From Paracidovorax cattleyae (GTDB lineage: Bacteria > Pseudomonadota > Gammaproteobacteria > Burkholderiales > Burkholderiaceae_C): DNA of 64,000 bases. This document shows, piece after piece, positions 51,558 to 59,950 of this stretch. The stretch lies in NCBI RefSeq assembly GCF_900104515.1, contig NZ_FNJL01000002.1, positions 211,648-275,647 on the forward strand, in the 5' to 3' direction. Within the stretch, counting starts at the first letter, position 1. Every line of letters begins with the position of its first letter. The notes under the pieces are model-generated. The model was not told the origin of the DNA. It searched no databases and was given only the letters and a program-made list of their open reading frames with translations. The translations under genes and the position numbers were made by a program.

Positions 51558-52752
51558 TCGGTACCGCCCCCAGGTGCCCCATCGTCCACAAGCGCGAAAG
51601 CGGGTAATCGCTATTCAGCGCCTTCAACTCTGGTGTCGGATTCAGCCTTCGAACCACGGTGTGTCCGTTGCTGTCTCGGTCCACGGCGAACAGACGAACT
51701 TCGTCATTGTCCAGATCTAGTCCGTCAAGTACCGCAGGGTTGTGAGCCGTAAACATTAGCTGCCGGCTGTGGCCAACTGTGTCGTTCGCAACCAACGGCA
51801 CCCGAGTCAGCCAGCCCGCCAGCCGCGTCGTCAACGCGGTGACCAGCCGCGGATTCAACGCCTGATCCAGATTGTCGATGGCGATCATCGCAGGGCTGCG
51901 CGGCGACAAGCACAGTGCGGCGGTAAACAGTACATACAGTACACCTTCGCTGGCATCAAAAGCCGTTAGTTCGTTACGGCTGGCGGCCATAAAACGATCG
52001 GTGAACTTTAAGACTTCTTGGCTACGTGCTACTGATGGGGATAGCAGCGCCTGCACGCTGCGCGAGGTTCCGACATCCGCAGCCCAATCGACCAGGCGAA
52101 GAAGGTCATCCAGTAAATCACCTTGGGATTCTTCAGCGAAACGTTTTAAGTCGGATATCGCCTCGGCCAGTCGTCCTCCTGATAACCCCAGTGGTTCGCG
52201 TGTCTGTTGGTCAGGCAGGATGCCACGCAAAGTGGGTGTGTTGGGACAGTAGATCGCGTATTGCTGCAGTTGTTGCAACATCAAAGCCGCCGGGCTTTCA
52301 GGAGGCAACTCTACCAATCTAAGCGCTGCGAGACCAGCCTTCGGATTGAGATTGATTTTGTTGCGGACCCCGTCGGTCAGAATGGTTCTCCGACCATCTG
52401 TCAGCGTCTCGGTCTTGAACGACCAAGCTGGGTCTGGAGACTCCAGCGGGTTCAATAAACTGACCTTGTAAGTTGCGCCACTCTGCGCTACAGCTTCCAG
52501 ACCAATGTGCGGCAGACTACGAAAGTCATGGAAAGACGATTTGAATAGTCGAGGCAAGCCAGGGCGCACGCCACGACGCTGCAGGGCCTCGTCGTCCACA
52601 GCGCCATTGGCTGCTGCCCCCAGAACGCCCAGGGCCTCCAGCACGTTGCTCTTGCCTACGCCGTTTGCACCAATGAAGCAGTTCACCACACCCAGCTCGA
52701 TATCCAGTTCAGTGATGGACTTGAAGCCGCGAATCTTCAGTTTCCGAATCAT
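51550..52752 (-). CDS. AAA-15/21-type ATPase (COG4637-like), putative defence-module ATPase
   Basis: A 400-residue OLD-like ABC/SMC-type ATPase. The N-terminus IRKLKIRGFKSITELDIELGVVNCFIGANGVGKSNVLEALGVL holds the Walker A motif (GANGVGKS). The C-terminal part has MIAIDNLDQALNPRLV, where the usual Asp-Glu of Walker B reads Asp-Asn, and QLMFTAHNPAVLDGLDL (switch His). Paired with DUF4276, it resembles the ATPase-plus-Toprim layouts of Abi, RloAB and PARIS-type immunity; this is family-level analogy. GGAGAAG precedes the start. The DNA is poorer in GC than the flanks. Confidence 0.85.
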   Translation of the reverse strand: MIRKLKIRGFKSITELDIELGVVNCFIGANGVGKSNVLEALGVLGAAANGAVDDEALQRRGVRPGLPRLFKSSFHDFRSLPHIGLEAVAQSGATYKVSLLNPLESPDPAWSFKTETLTDGRRTILTDGVRNKINLNPKAGLAALRLVELPPESPAALMLQQLQQYAIYCPNTPTLRGILPDQQTREPLGLSGGRLAEAISDLKRFAEESQGDLLDDLLRLVDWAADVGTSRSVQALLSPSVARSQEVLKFTDRFMAASRNELTAFDASEGVLYVLFTAALCLSPRSPAMIAIDNLDQALNPRLVTALTTRLAGWLTRVPLVANDTVGHSRQLMFTAHNPAVLDGLDLDNDEVRLFAVDRDSNGHTVVRRLNPTPELKALNSDYPLSRLWTMGHLGAVPNV

Positions 52753-52977
52753 TTTTCTTCTCCAGTGATGGCTTGCGACGGAGGGGGAACGAGCATTCGC
52801 TTAAAACGGCGGACCTCAGCGTCCAACAGCGAATTTCCTATTCAGCACCACCTGGAGCTACCGCTCCGTTAGCCTGAACTCGATGTCTTCTGTGCATGCT
52901 CGAAAGGTTGGCGATATTGTCGCAGCGCTTGATGGCGCTCGACGGCTAGTGCGGTTGAAGCTCTATACCAATGACTC
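52753..52977. other. Non-coding left arm upstream of the AAA ATPase
   Basis: About 225 bases of lower-GC DNA with no convincing gene. A hairpin GGAGC / GCTCC (around 52853-52866) and a nearby inverted motif are seen. It must hold the promoter of the ATPase gene, but no good sigma-70 boxes were found. A short minus-strand frame crossing it into the M20 gene was not accepted. Confidence 0.4.
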
Positions 52978-53010
52978 TGAAGATCATCCGTGCAGCCGCG
53001 GCTGAAGTAG
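52978..53010 (+). repeat. Direct repeat copy 2: duplicated bdh 3' end
   Basis: TGAAGATCAT (52978-52987), one extra C, CGTGCAGCCGCGGCT (52989-53003), then GAAGTAG, against CGAATAG in copy 1. Twenty-five bases are identical to 50651-50675 apart from the inserted base. It lies 25 bases before the stop of the M20 gene, so without the module bdh and the M20 gene would be near neighbours. Confidence 0.75.
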
Positions 53011-53035
53011 GCAGAGAGCGCGATGGTGTCCGGGC

Positions 53036-54235
53036 TCACCGCAAGAACCGCTCCGCCAACTGGCACCAGAAGGCAGCCCCGTAGGGCAGGATGCCGTCGT
53101 TGAAGTCGTACTTGGGGTTGTGCAGGCCGCGCCCGCCCTCCGCAGGGCCGTTGCCGATGCGCACGAGCGCCCCCGGGCGGCGCTGCAGCATGTACGCGAA
53201 ATCCTCGCTGCCCATGAGCTTTGGGAACTCCGCGTCCACCGCCTCCGGCCCGACCAGGTCGATGGCCACCTGCGCGGCGAGCTCGGCTGCGCCGGCGTCA
53301 TTCTCGACCACCGGGTAGCCTTCCACATAGTCGATCTCGGCCCGGCACCCGTGCGCTTCTGCCGTGCCCGTGACGAGCGCGGTGATGCGTTCCTTGAGCA
53401 GCGCGCGCACCTCTGCCGAGAACGACCGGACGCTGATGCCGATTTCGGCCTCCGCGGGAATGACGTTGAGCGCGTCCCCGGCACGGAGGCGGCCCACCGT
53501 GACGACGGCGGGTTCCGACGGATCGACATTGCGCGCCACCACCGTCTGCAGGCCCATGACGATGGCGGAGGCCGCGACCACCGGGTCCACGGCCAGATGG
53601 GGCCTGGCCGCGTGCCCGCCGAGGCCGATCACCTGGATGAACACCCGGTCGCCTGCCGCCATGAACGGCCCCTTGCGCACGAGGAACCGGCCCGGGGCCG
53701 CGCCCGGGTGGTTGTGCAGGGCGTACACCGCATCGCAGGGAAACCGCTCGAACAGCCCGTCCTCGACCATCGCCTTTCCGCCGCTGTCGAAGCCGCGCTC
53801 CTCGGCGGGCTGGAAGATCAGGTGCAGCGTTCCGGAAAAATCACGGTGCCGGGCCAGGTACTTCGCAGCGCCCAGCAGCATGGTCATGTGGCCGTCGTGG
53901 CCGCAGGCGTGCATCCGTCCTGGAATGCAGCTGGCATGCGGAGCGCCCGTCGCTTCCTGGATCGGCAGGGCATCCATGTCCGCGCGGATGCCCAGGGTCT
54001 TCGTGCCCTCGCCATGGCGGAGGCTGCCGACCAGGCCCGTGCCGCCGATGCCCCGGGTGACCTCGTATCCCCACTCGGTGAGCTTGCCCGCGATGAAGTC
54101 GGATGTCGCATGCTCCCCGAACGCTAGTTCCGGGTGCTGGTGCAGGTGCCGTCGCACGGCGACCAGCTCCTGTTCGTAGGGCAGCAGCTGGTCGATGCGC
54201 GTATGGGCGCGGCGTGGGTCTGGGGATCGGGTCAT
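53036..54235 (-). CDS. M20-family amidohydrolase (hippurate/N-acyl-amino-acid hydrolase type)
   Basis: A 399-residue metallopeptidase-fold amidohydrolase. Family blocks: VAVRRHLHQHPELAF, GIRADMDALPIQEATG, the metal ligands in GRMHACGHDGHMTMLL, FQPAEERGFDSGGKAMVEDGLF and the C-terminal GSEDFAYMLQRRPG. It cleaves N-acyl amino acids or peptidyl amides in the cytoplasm. The start at 54235 overlaps the TctC stop by ATGA, so the two are co-translated; the binding protein may deliver its substrate. Confidence 0.93.
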   Translation of the reverse strand: MTRSPDPRRAHTRIDQLLPYEQELVAVRRHLHQHPELAFGEHATSDFIAGKLTEWGYEVTRGIGGTGLVGSLRHGEGTKTLGIRADMDALPIQEATGAPHASCIPGRMHACGHDGHMTMLLGAAKYLARHRDFSGTLHLIFQPAEERGFDSGGKAMVEDGLFERFPCDAVYALHNHPGAAPGRFLVRKGPFMAAGDRVFIQVIGLGGHAARPHLAVDPVVAASAIVMGLQTVVARNVDPSEPAVVTVGRLRAGDALNVIPAEAEIGISVRSFSAEVRALLKERITALVTGTAEAHGCRAEIDYVEGYPVVENDAGAAELAAQVAIDLVGPEAVDAEFPKLMGSEDFAYMLQRRPGALVRIGNGPAEGGRGLHNPKYDFNDGILPYGAAFWCQLAERFLR

Positions 54236-55230
54236 TCGAGAACGATGTGGTTGGCTTGGGCGATGCGCTGGTAGAACTGGATGCGCTCGGCGATCTCGGC
54301 CTGGTAGGCCTGGGGCTTCACGTCCTCCGGCACCATCATGCCCTTGTCTTCCCATACGCGGCGGGTCGCAGGGTCCTGCAGGACTTTCCGCATGGTCTGG
54401 TAGAGCTTCTGGACGATGGCGTCCGGGGTCCTGGCGGGCGCGGCCAGCCCCGTCCAGGATGTCAGGTTCAGGTCCGGCAGCTTCAATTCCGAAAAGGTCG
54501 GCACGTCGGGAAGCTGCGGCACCCGCTGCGGAGAGGCCACGGCCAGGGCGCGCAGTTTGCCGGCACGGATGTTCGCCAGGTTGGACGACAGGTTGTTCCA
54601 GGTGACCTGCACCTGGCCGGCGATGAGGTCGGTCACCGCGACGCCGGCGCCGCGGTACGGAATGTGCGCCATCGGCATCTTCGCCTGGCTTTTCAAAAGC
54701 TCCATGCTCAGGTGGGAGACCGATCCGGTGCCGGCGCTCGCGTAGTTCAGCGATCCCGGATGGGCCTGCGCATATTGCACCAGGTCGGCGAACGAGCGCA
54801 CCGGCAGGTCGGCATTCACCAGCAGCACGTTGGCGAGCCGGTCGATCAGCGTGATGGGCGCGAAGTCCTTCACCGCATCGTAGGGCAGGTTGGCATTGAC
54901 GGCCGGGTTGACCACGTGCGTGCTCTGCGACGTCACGATCAGCGTGTACCCGTCGGGCCTGGCCCTCGCCACATAGACGGAGCCCATCGCGCCGCCCGCG
55001 CCGCCCTTGTTGTCCACGACGACGGGCACGCCCAGTTCGCGGCCCAGGCGGTCCGCCATCAGCCGGCCCGAATTGTCCACCAACCCACCGGGCGCGAACG
55101 GCACCACGAGCGTGATGGGCTTCTGGGGATAGGCGGCGGATTGCGCATGCGCCGGGGACAGCGGCGCCATGCTCCCCGCTGCCGTGGCGGCGGCTGCCAT
55201 GCCCATGAAATCGCGTCGCTTGATCTGCAT
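54232..55230 (-). CDS. Bug/TctC-family tripartite tricarboxylate transporter substrate-binding protein
   Basis: A 332-residue exported protein. The signal opens MQIKRRDFMGMAAAATAAG, with a twin-arginine-like RRDFMG motif, and ends at AHAQS. The mature part has the Bug hallmarks YPQKPITLVVPFAPGGLVDNSGRLMADRL, NKGGAGGAMGSVYVARARPDGYTL and HIPYRGAGVAVTDLIAGQVQ. Ribosome site GAGG six bases before the ATG. Bug proteins bind carboxylates or amides; no TctA/TctB membrane genes are adjacent, as is common for orphan Bug genes. It is divergent from the LysR gene. Confidence 0.93.
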   Translation of the reverse strand: MQIKRRDFMGMAAAATAAGSMAPLSPAHAQSAAYPQKPITLVVPFAPGGLVDNSGRLMADRLGRELGVPVVVDNKGGAGGAMGSVYVARARPDGYTLIVTSQSTHVVNPAVNANLPYDAVKDFAPITLIDRLANVLLVNADLPVRSFADLVQYAQAHPGSLNYASAGTGSVSHLSMELLKSQAKMPMAHIPYRGAGVAVTDLIAGQVQVTWNNLSSNLANIRAGKLRALAVASPQRVPQLPDVPTFSELKLPDLNLTSWTGLAAPARTPDAIVQKLYQTMRKVLQDPATRRVWEDKGMMVPEDVKPQAYQAEIAERIQFYQRIAQANHIVLE

Positions 55231-55305
55231 GTGGTGCCTCGGTGAAGATGCCGCGAGGTTAAGAAAACGGAGCGCCGGGAACAAACGACAAATACGCCTC
55301 GGGTG

Positions 55306-55319
55306 TTGACATGGTGTAA
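55306..55319. promoter_or_regulatory. Candidate LysR operator
   Basis: TTGACATGGTGTAA is an imperfect palindrome (TTGAC / GTGTAA arms around ATG) located just before the LysR start, in the 98-base divergent gap. LysR proteins usually bind such dyads between themselves and the genes they control. The centre spacing is slightly shorter than the T-N11-A norm. Confidence 0.4.
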
Positions 55320-55328
55320 TTGCCCGCC

Positions 55329-56219
55329 ATGAAGATCCATTCCCCGTCGCTGGTGGAACTGCATGCGTTCCTGGCCGTCTGCCGGCACGGCAGCTTTCGC
55401 CGCGCAGCCGATGCGTTGTGCGTGACGCCCGCGGCCGTGAGCCGTGCAGTGCAGCGCCTGGAGGAACACCTGCAGGGCGAACGGCTCTTCGAACGCTACG
55501 TGACGGGCGTGGCCCTGACGGCGCGGGGCGCGCAGTTGCGCAAGCTCACGGAGCGGCATGTGCTCGCGCTGGAATCGGCCGCGGAGACGATGGGGCGCTC
55601 GGCCGCGCCGCAACGCGTACGGCTGAGCGTGATTCCCACATTGGGCATCCAGTGGCTCATGCCCAGGCTGCCCGCGTTCAGGGTGGAACACCCGGGCATC
55701 GAGATCGAACTGCGCCAGTTCAAGCACGACGAGGATTTCACGCGGGACGACGTGGACCTGTGGATCGAAGTCAAGCGGCCGCAGCGCAGATGGCCCGCGC
55801 ATGTCCGCACGCGCTACCTGCTGGGCCGGGAGTTCGTCCCGGTGTGCGCGCCAGGCCTGCGCCAGCGGTACCGTGATCCGCAGGATCTGCAGGCCGCCGC
55901 CTTGCTCCACCACACCAACTTTCCCGACAACTGGGAGCGCTGGTTCGCCAAGGCGGGTGCACCGTGCACGCCGCGGCTCGGGCCGGGGTTCGACCTGACG
56001 ATGCACCTGATCATCGCGGCAAAGGCCGGGATGGGGGCCGCCGTCGTGCCTTGCTGTCTGGTGGAGCGCGAGCTGGCGGGTGGGGAACTGGTGATGCCGT
56101 TCGACATCGAGGTGTCCTGCGGACGCGGGTACTTCCTCTGCTCGCGGCGTGACGGCCCCCCGTTTCCCGCACTGCAGAAGTTCGCGGGGTGGCTGGAGGC
56201 GCAGGCAGTGGTAGGGTGA
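55329..56219 (+). CDS. LysR-family transcriptional regulator
   Basis: A 296-residue regulator. The N-terminal helix-turn-helix is FLAVCRHGSFRRAADALCVTPAAVSRAVQRLEEHLQGERLFER, followed by a GcvA-like effector domain (RVRLSVIPTLGIQWLMPRLPAF, ending PFPALQKFAGWLEAQ). It most likely controls the divergent TctC-M20 operon in answer to that substrate. ATG 55329 is used; a TTG three codons upstream is less likely. Confidence 0.9.
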   Translation: MKIHSPSLVELHAFLAVCRHGSFRRAADALCVTPAAVSRAVQRLEEHLQGERLFERYVTGVALTARGAQLRKLTERHVLALESAAETMGRSAAPQRVRLSVIPTLGIQWLMPRLPAFRVEHPGIEIELRQFKHDEDFTRDDVDLWIEVKRPQRRWPAHVRTRYLLGREFVPVCAPGLRQRYRDPQDLQAAALLHHTNFPDNWERWFAKAGAPCTPRLGPGFDLTMHLIIAAKAGMGAAVVPCCLVERELAGGELVMPFDIEVSCGRGYFLCSRRDGPPFPALQKFAGWLEAQAVVG

Positions 56220-56367
56220 TGGCACGACGCGCTGGTGGCGCCAGCAGGAGCGCGGCAGTGGCACGGCGCTGTCCGCCTTCCGCGATGGTGCTTCGGCCTA
56301 CATCGGTGGTACTCGGTGCCACTTACTCTTGGATCTCGCCATGCCGCCAACCAGACCAGGAGTGAAC

Positions 56368-56583
56368 ATGCAGTCATCCGCAGCCAAGCCAGACCTCGTG
56401 AACCTCGAGGATCCCGATTCCGTCGCGCGATGGGTCAAGGAACTGGACACGACCGAGAGCCAGTTGAGAGACGCCGTCGCCCAGGTGGGTACGAAGGGCG
56501 CCGATGTCGAAATGCATCTCAAGGGCGCCCGCAGCTCCACCAATGAAGACCGCATGAAGCAGGCGCCCCCCAGGGAGCGATAG
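56368..56583 (+). CDS. DUF3606 small protein, second copy
   Basis: A 71-residue protein. LVNLEDPDSVARWVKELDTTESQLRDAVAQVG matches DUF3606, as does the small gene at 8275. AGGAG lies six bases before the ATG. The C-terminal tail (SSTNEDRMKQAPPRER) is charged. Function unknown. The two copies in one window differ clearly, so they are not a recent duplication. Confidence 0.7.
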   Translation: MQSSAAKPDLVNLEDPDSVARWVKELDTTESQLRDAVAQVGTKGADVEMHLKGARSSTNEDRMKQAPPRER

Positions 56584-56660
56584 ATCAACGGAGTGCCGAC
56601 GGCGGGGGCTTTGCGGGCCCTGGCTTGACCTCTCGCTTCAAATGAAACATCATAAGTTGC

Positions 56661-57104
56661 ATGAAACGCGACAGCCGCCTCTCGTCGGTCCTCCACGCCC
56701 TGCTGCACATGGCCGGGCAGCCGGGTCCCATGACCTCCGACGCCCTGGCCCGGTGCCTCGGAACCAATCCCGTCGTTGTCCGGCGCACCATGGGTTTCCT
56801 GCGGGACGCCGGCATCGTCCAGTCCGAAAGAGGCCACGCGGGTGGATGGCGCATCCAGGCCGACCTGCGCGCCGTCACCCTCCGCCAGCTGCACGAGGCC
56901 CTGGGCGAGCCGGCGATGTTCGCCATCGGCAACCGCCACGAGGCGCCGGAGTGCCTGGTCGAGCAATCGGTGAATGCCGCGCTCGAAGGCACGTTCGCCG
57001 AGGCCGAGGCGTTGCTGCTCCAGCGTTTCTCCGAAATCACCCTGGCCGATCTCGCCGCCGACTTCGCGCGCCGGCATGCGGCCGTCAGGCGCACGAGGAA
57101 ATGA
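56661..57104 (+). CDS. Rrf2-family transcriptional regulator (YwnA-like)
   Basis: A 147-residue Rrf2 protein with winged helix RLSSVLHALLHMAGQPGPMTSDALARCLGTNPVVVRRTMGFLRDAGIVQSERGHAGGWRI. The three-cysteine iron-sulfur cluster motif of IscR is absent; only isolated cysteines remain. It probably senses redox or a small ligand like YwnA. It overlaps the TrxR-like gene (ATGA) and so probably regulates its own operon. Confidence 0.88.
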   Translation: MKRDSRLSSVLHALLHMAGQPGPMTSDALARCLGTNPVVVRRTMGFLRDAGIVQSERGHAGGWRIQADLRAVTLRQLHEALGEPAMFAIGNRHEAPECLVEQSVNAALEGTFAEAEALLLQRFSEITLADLAADFARRHAAVRRTRK

Positions 57105-58006
57105 GCATGCAGCATGACGCCATCGTCATCGGCGGAAGTTATTCGGGCATGGCCGCGGCCCTGCAACTGGTCCGCGCGCGGCGCGGCGTGCTGGTGATCG
57201 ATGCCGGCAAACGGCGCAACCGGTTCGCCAGCCACTCACACGGGTTTCTCGGCCAGGATGGCGTGCCACCGGGCGAGATCGCGGCACAGGCGCGCCGCCA
57301 GCTCGAAGCCTATCCCACGCTGGCTTGGCGCGACGGACGGGCCGGGGCGATCACGGGGCCACTGGACGGATTCGTGGTCACGATGGCCGACGGCACTTCG
57401 CACCATGCACGCCGCATCCTGTTCGCGAGCGGGGTGGCCGACCAGCTTCCCGCGGTACCGGGCCTGGCCGAGCGCTGGGGGCAGTCCGTCTTCCATTGCC
57501 CGTACTGCCACGGCTACGAGCTGAACCAGGGGCGCATCGGCATCGTCGGCAGCAGCCCGCTGTCGCTCCACCAGGCCGAACTGCTGACCGAATGGGGTGA
57601 CGTGACGCTGCTCGTCAACGGAGCCGTGGAGGTGGGCCCCGGGATCCGCGCGAAACTGGAACACCGGGGCGTGGCCATCGAGCCGGTGCCCATCGACCGC
57701 ATCGCAGGCCATGCCGACGTGCTGCTGGCCGACGGGCGGCTGCTGCCCTTTGCAGGCCTGTTCGCGGCGCCCCGCACGTCGCCATCGAACGCCCTGGCCG
57801 AGGGCATGGGCTGCGCGCTGGAAGACACGCCCATGGGCATCCAGGTCCGCACCGACGTGGAGAGCAAGACGTCGGTCGCCGGGGTGTTCGCCTGCGGCGA
57901 CGTGGCGCGCGTGCCCCATTCGGTATCGCTGGCCGTGGGCAGCGGGGCCATGGCGGGCGCCCAGGTGCACCGCTCGCTGGTCTGGCCCGAGACGCTCACG
58001 CCGTGA
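57101..58006 (+). CDS. Thioredoxin-reductase-like NAD(P)/FAD-dependent oxidoreductase
   Basis: A 301-residue flavoprotein. FAD site AIVIGGSYSGMAAALQLVRARRGVLVIDAG, redox-active pair Cys-x-x-Cys in FHCPYCHGYE, and FAD closing motif VAGVFACGDVARVP. The NADP site is less regular (IGIVGSSPLSLHQAELL). The substrate is probably a small protein or quinone; no partner thioredoxin is adjacent. It is co-translated with the Rrf2 gene, and its stop overlaps the convergent quinone reductase stop by 11 bases. Confidence 0.9.
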   Translation: MSMQHDAIVIGGSYSGMAAALQLVRARRGVLVIDAGKRRNRFASHSHGFLGQDGVPPGEIAAQARRQLEAYPTLAWRDGRAGAITGPLDGFVVTMADGTSHHARRILFASGVADQLPAVPGLAERWGQSVFHCPYCHGYELNQGRIGIVGSSPLSLHQAELLTEWGDVTLLVNGAVEVGPGIRAKLEHRGVAIEPVPIDRIAGHADVLLADGRLLPFAGLFAAPRTSPSNALAEGMGCALEDTPMGIQVRTDVESKTSVAGVFACGDVARVPHSVSLAVGSGAMAGAQVHRSLVWPETLTP

Positions 58007-58607
58007 CGCCACCCGGGCCGTGCTGCGCGAATGCGTTGCGGCCCAGCTCCCGCGCCGCGGCGATGTGGGATGCAGCGCTCTCGCCATCGACGCCATACAG
58101 GATCCTGGAAGTGACCACCCTGGCTCCGCAGTAGTCGAAGATGCCGTGGTCGATCTGGGTGCGCAGCGCCGCGTCGTAGCCATGCCGCGCATACGTTCCC
58201 TCGTCAGCGGCGCCGATCCCGACCAGGTGGACGGCAAGACGGCCGAGCCGCTTCTCGATGGCGCCTTCCGGGGTTTCCGAATACGCCCACCCGTTGGAGA
58301 ACACGCGGTCGATCCAACCCTTGAGCTGCCCTGGAAACGACCACCAATAGACAGGGTACACAAGCACCAGCGCATCGGACCGGTCGATGCGCTCCTGCTC
58401 GCGCAGGACGTCGGACGGAGCGGATGCCTGCAACAGGAACGTGGCCCGGTCCGCAGGATTGAAGGCGGGCTGGAACCCCTCTGCCGCGATGTCTGCCAGC
58501 TCCGTGGTGTGCTTGCCGGACTCTTCGACGCCCTCGGCAAACGCGTGCGCGACAGCGTGGGTGAGCGATTGTGGATCGGGGTGGCTGGCGACGATGAGGG
58601 CGCGCAT
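57996..58607 (-). CDS. NAD(P)H:quinone reductase, flavodoxin-like (NQO/MdaB family)
   Basis: A 203-residue protein with flavodoxin fold: RALIVASHPDPQSLTHAVAHAF (FMN/FAD phosphate site), DALVLVYPVYWWSFPGQLKGWIDRVFSNGWAY (active-site loop of NQO/MdaB) and LVGIGAADEGTY. It catalyses two-electron quinone reduction that avoids semiquinones. It is divergent from the TetR gene at 58681, with two palindromic operators between, so TetR very likely represses it. Confidence 0.92.
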   Translation of the reverse strand: MRALIVASHPDPQSLTHAVAHAFAEGVEESGKHTTELADIAAEGFQPAFNPADRATFLLQASAPSDVLREQERIDRSDALVLVYPVYWWSFPGQLKGWIDRVFSNGWAYSETPEGAIEKRLGRLAVHLVGIGAADEGTYARHGYDAALRTQIDHGIFDYCGARVVTSRILYGVDGESAASHIAAARELGRNAFAQHGPGGVTA

Positions 58608-58635
58608 GGGAGGTCCTTGAGGAGGGGTTTAAACT

Positions 58636-58673
58636 ACCGTTGGTATGTTAGCAGGTTAAATTACCTTTGGTAG
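58636..58673. promoter_or_regulatory. Twin TetR operators between quinone reductase and TetR genes
   Basis: Two palindromes of the same form, TACCGTTGGTA (58636-58646) and TACCTTTGGTA (58663-58673), 27 bases start to start, in an AT-rich 73-base gap. Both have arms TACC/GGTA around three bases, flanked by similar AAC/GTT-like bases. This is the layout of a divergent repressor site. Confidence 0.75.
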
Positions 58674-58680
58674 GTTATCG

Positions 58681-59289
58681 ATGTCCAACCACCCGACGAA
58701 GCCGGACGCGGGCCGTGCGATCCAGCGGCGCCTTCCCAAGGAGGCCCGGCAGCGCCAGCTGCTGGATGTCGCCTGGTCCATCGTCCGCAGCGAAGGCAGC
58801 GATGCGCTCACGCTGGGCTACCTGGCCGAGCGCGCGGGCGTGACGAAGCCTGTCGTCTATGACCATTTCGGGGCGCGCAACGGTCTGCTCGCGGCGCTCT
58901 ACGAGGAGTACGACAGCAGGCAGCATGCCCTGCTGGACGAGGCCCTTGCCGCCTGTGCCAGGACACTTCCAGCAGTGGCCAAGGTCATCGCCGCGAGCTA
59001 CGTCGACTGCGTCATGACCATGGGGCGGGAAATGCCGGGCGTGAGCGCGGCGCTGACAGGCTCACCGGAGCTGGAAGCGTTGAAGAAGGAGCATGAAACC
59101 CTCTTCATGGACAAGTGCCGCCGCGCGCTCGAGCCTTTTGCGAAGAAGCCCCTGAAGCCGGCCGCCATGCGCGCCATGCTGGGGGTGGCCGAAGCGGTGT
59201 CCTTCGCGGCGCTGGCGGGGGAGGTGGATCCGGTGGATGCAGAGAAGGAGATCTACGACGCGATCCGGCGGATCACGAAGAGGGGTTGA
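58681..59289 (+). CDS. TetR-family repressor, likely controls the divergent quinone reductase gene
   Basis: A 202-residue TetR. Helix-turn-helix ALTLGYLAERAGVTKPVVYDHFGARNGLLAALYEEYD near residues 35-75, then a helical ligand domain. Its start is eight bases after the second operator, so it is probably autoregulated. The likely inducer is a quinone or electrophile, by analogy with reductase-linked TetR proteins. Confidence 0.9.
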   Translation: MSNHPTKPDAGRAIQRRLPKEARQRQLLDVAWSIVRSEGSDALTLGYLAERAGVTKPVVYDHFGARNGLLAALYEEYDSRQHALLDEALAACARTLPAVAKVIAASYVDCVMTMGREMPGVSAALTGSPELEALKKEHETLFMDKCRRALEPFAKKPLKPAAMRAMLGVAEAVSFAALAGEVDPVDAEKEIYDAIRRITKRG

Positions 59290-59299
59290 TGCCGCTCCG

Positions 59300-59923
59300 T
59301 CACGCGGTCCTGGCGCGGTGAGCGGCTGCGTCCCAGACCTGCATGACCTCGGTCACCGCGCTGTCCAGGGCCGCCGACGTCAGGCCATCCCGTGCCAGGG
59401 TGGACAGGCCGACCAGGAAGCTCCCGAACACCATCGCCAGCGCGCGCACGTCCGTGCCGGCCGGCAGCTCGCCCGACTCCACCGCGCGCTCGACGCAGGC
59501 TGCGATGCCCTCGCGCGTGCGTGCGCGTGCCTTGGCCAGCAGTTGCTGCACGTGGGCATGCTCGGGCGAGCAGACGGCGGCTGACAGCACCATCAGGCAG
59601 CCCTTGGGGTGGCCGCGTTCGCTCTGCATCTTCGCCGAGCGGCGCAAGGTCCGTTCGATGGCTTCGCGTGCCGGAACGCGCCCGTCCCACAGGCTCTCCT
59701 CCACGCGCCCGTGCGTGGCCAGGTAGTGCGCCACGACCTCCTTGAACAGCGCCTCCTTGGAGCCGAACGCCGCGTAGAAGCTGGGGGCGGTGATGCCCCC
59801 GCCGATGCCGGCCTTGAGCTGGGCGAGCGAGGTGGACTCGTAGCCATGCTCCCAGAAGATGTGCATGGCCTGGTGGATGGCCTCGTCACGGTCGAAGCTG
59901 CGGGGGCGGCCCATTTGCGCCAT
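59300..59923 (-). CDS. TetR/AcrR-family repressor, likely controls the divergent MFS pump gene
   Basis: A 207-residue TetR: MGRPRSFDRDEAIHQAMHIFWEHGYESTSLAQLKAGIGGGITAPSFYAAFGSKEALFKEVV is the DNA-binding part, and the C-terminal domain contains the SERGHPKGCLMVLSAA block. It faces the MFS gene over a 106-base gap with a long inverted repeat. It converges on the other TetR gene, ten bases apart. Confidence 0.9.
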   Translation of the reverse strand: MAQMGRPRSFDRDEAIHQAMHIFWEHGYESTSLAQLKAGIGGGITAPSFYAAFGSKEALFKEVVAHYLATHGRVEESLWDGRVPAREAIERTLRRSAKMQSERGHPKGCLMVLSAAVCSPEHAHVQQLLAKARARTREGIAACVERAVESGELPAGTDVRALAMVFGSFLVGLSTLARDGLTSAALDSAVTEVMQVWDAAAHRARTA

Positions 59924-59950
59924 GAAGAACTCCTTTGGGGGACCAGATAA

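Noticed and set aside
50683..53010. Treating the AAA/DUF4276 stretch as a complete integrative element
   Set aside because: No integrase, no tRNA target and only short imperfect repeats are seen; it is kept as an island with inferred insertion only.
52869..53066. 65-codon minus-strand frame upstream of the AAA ATPase
   Set aside because: It overlaps the 3' end of the M20 gene, has no ribosome site and no family likeness.
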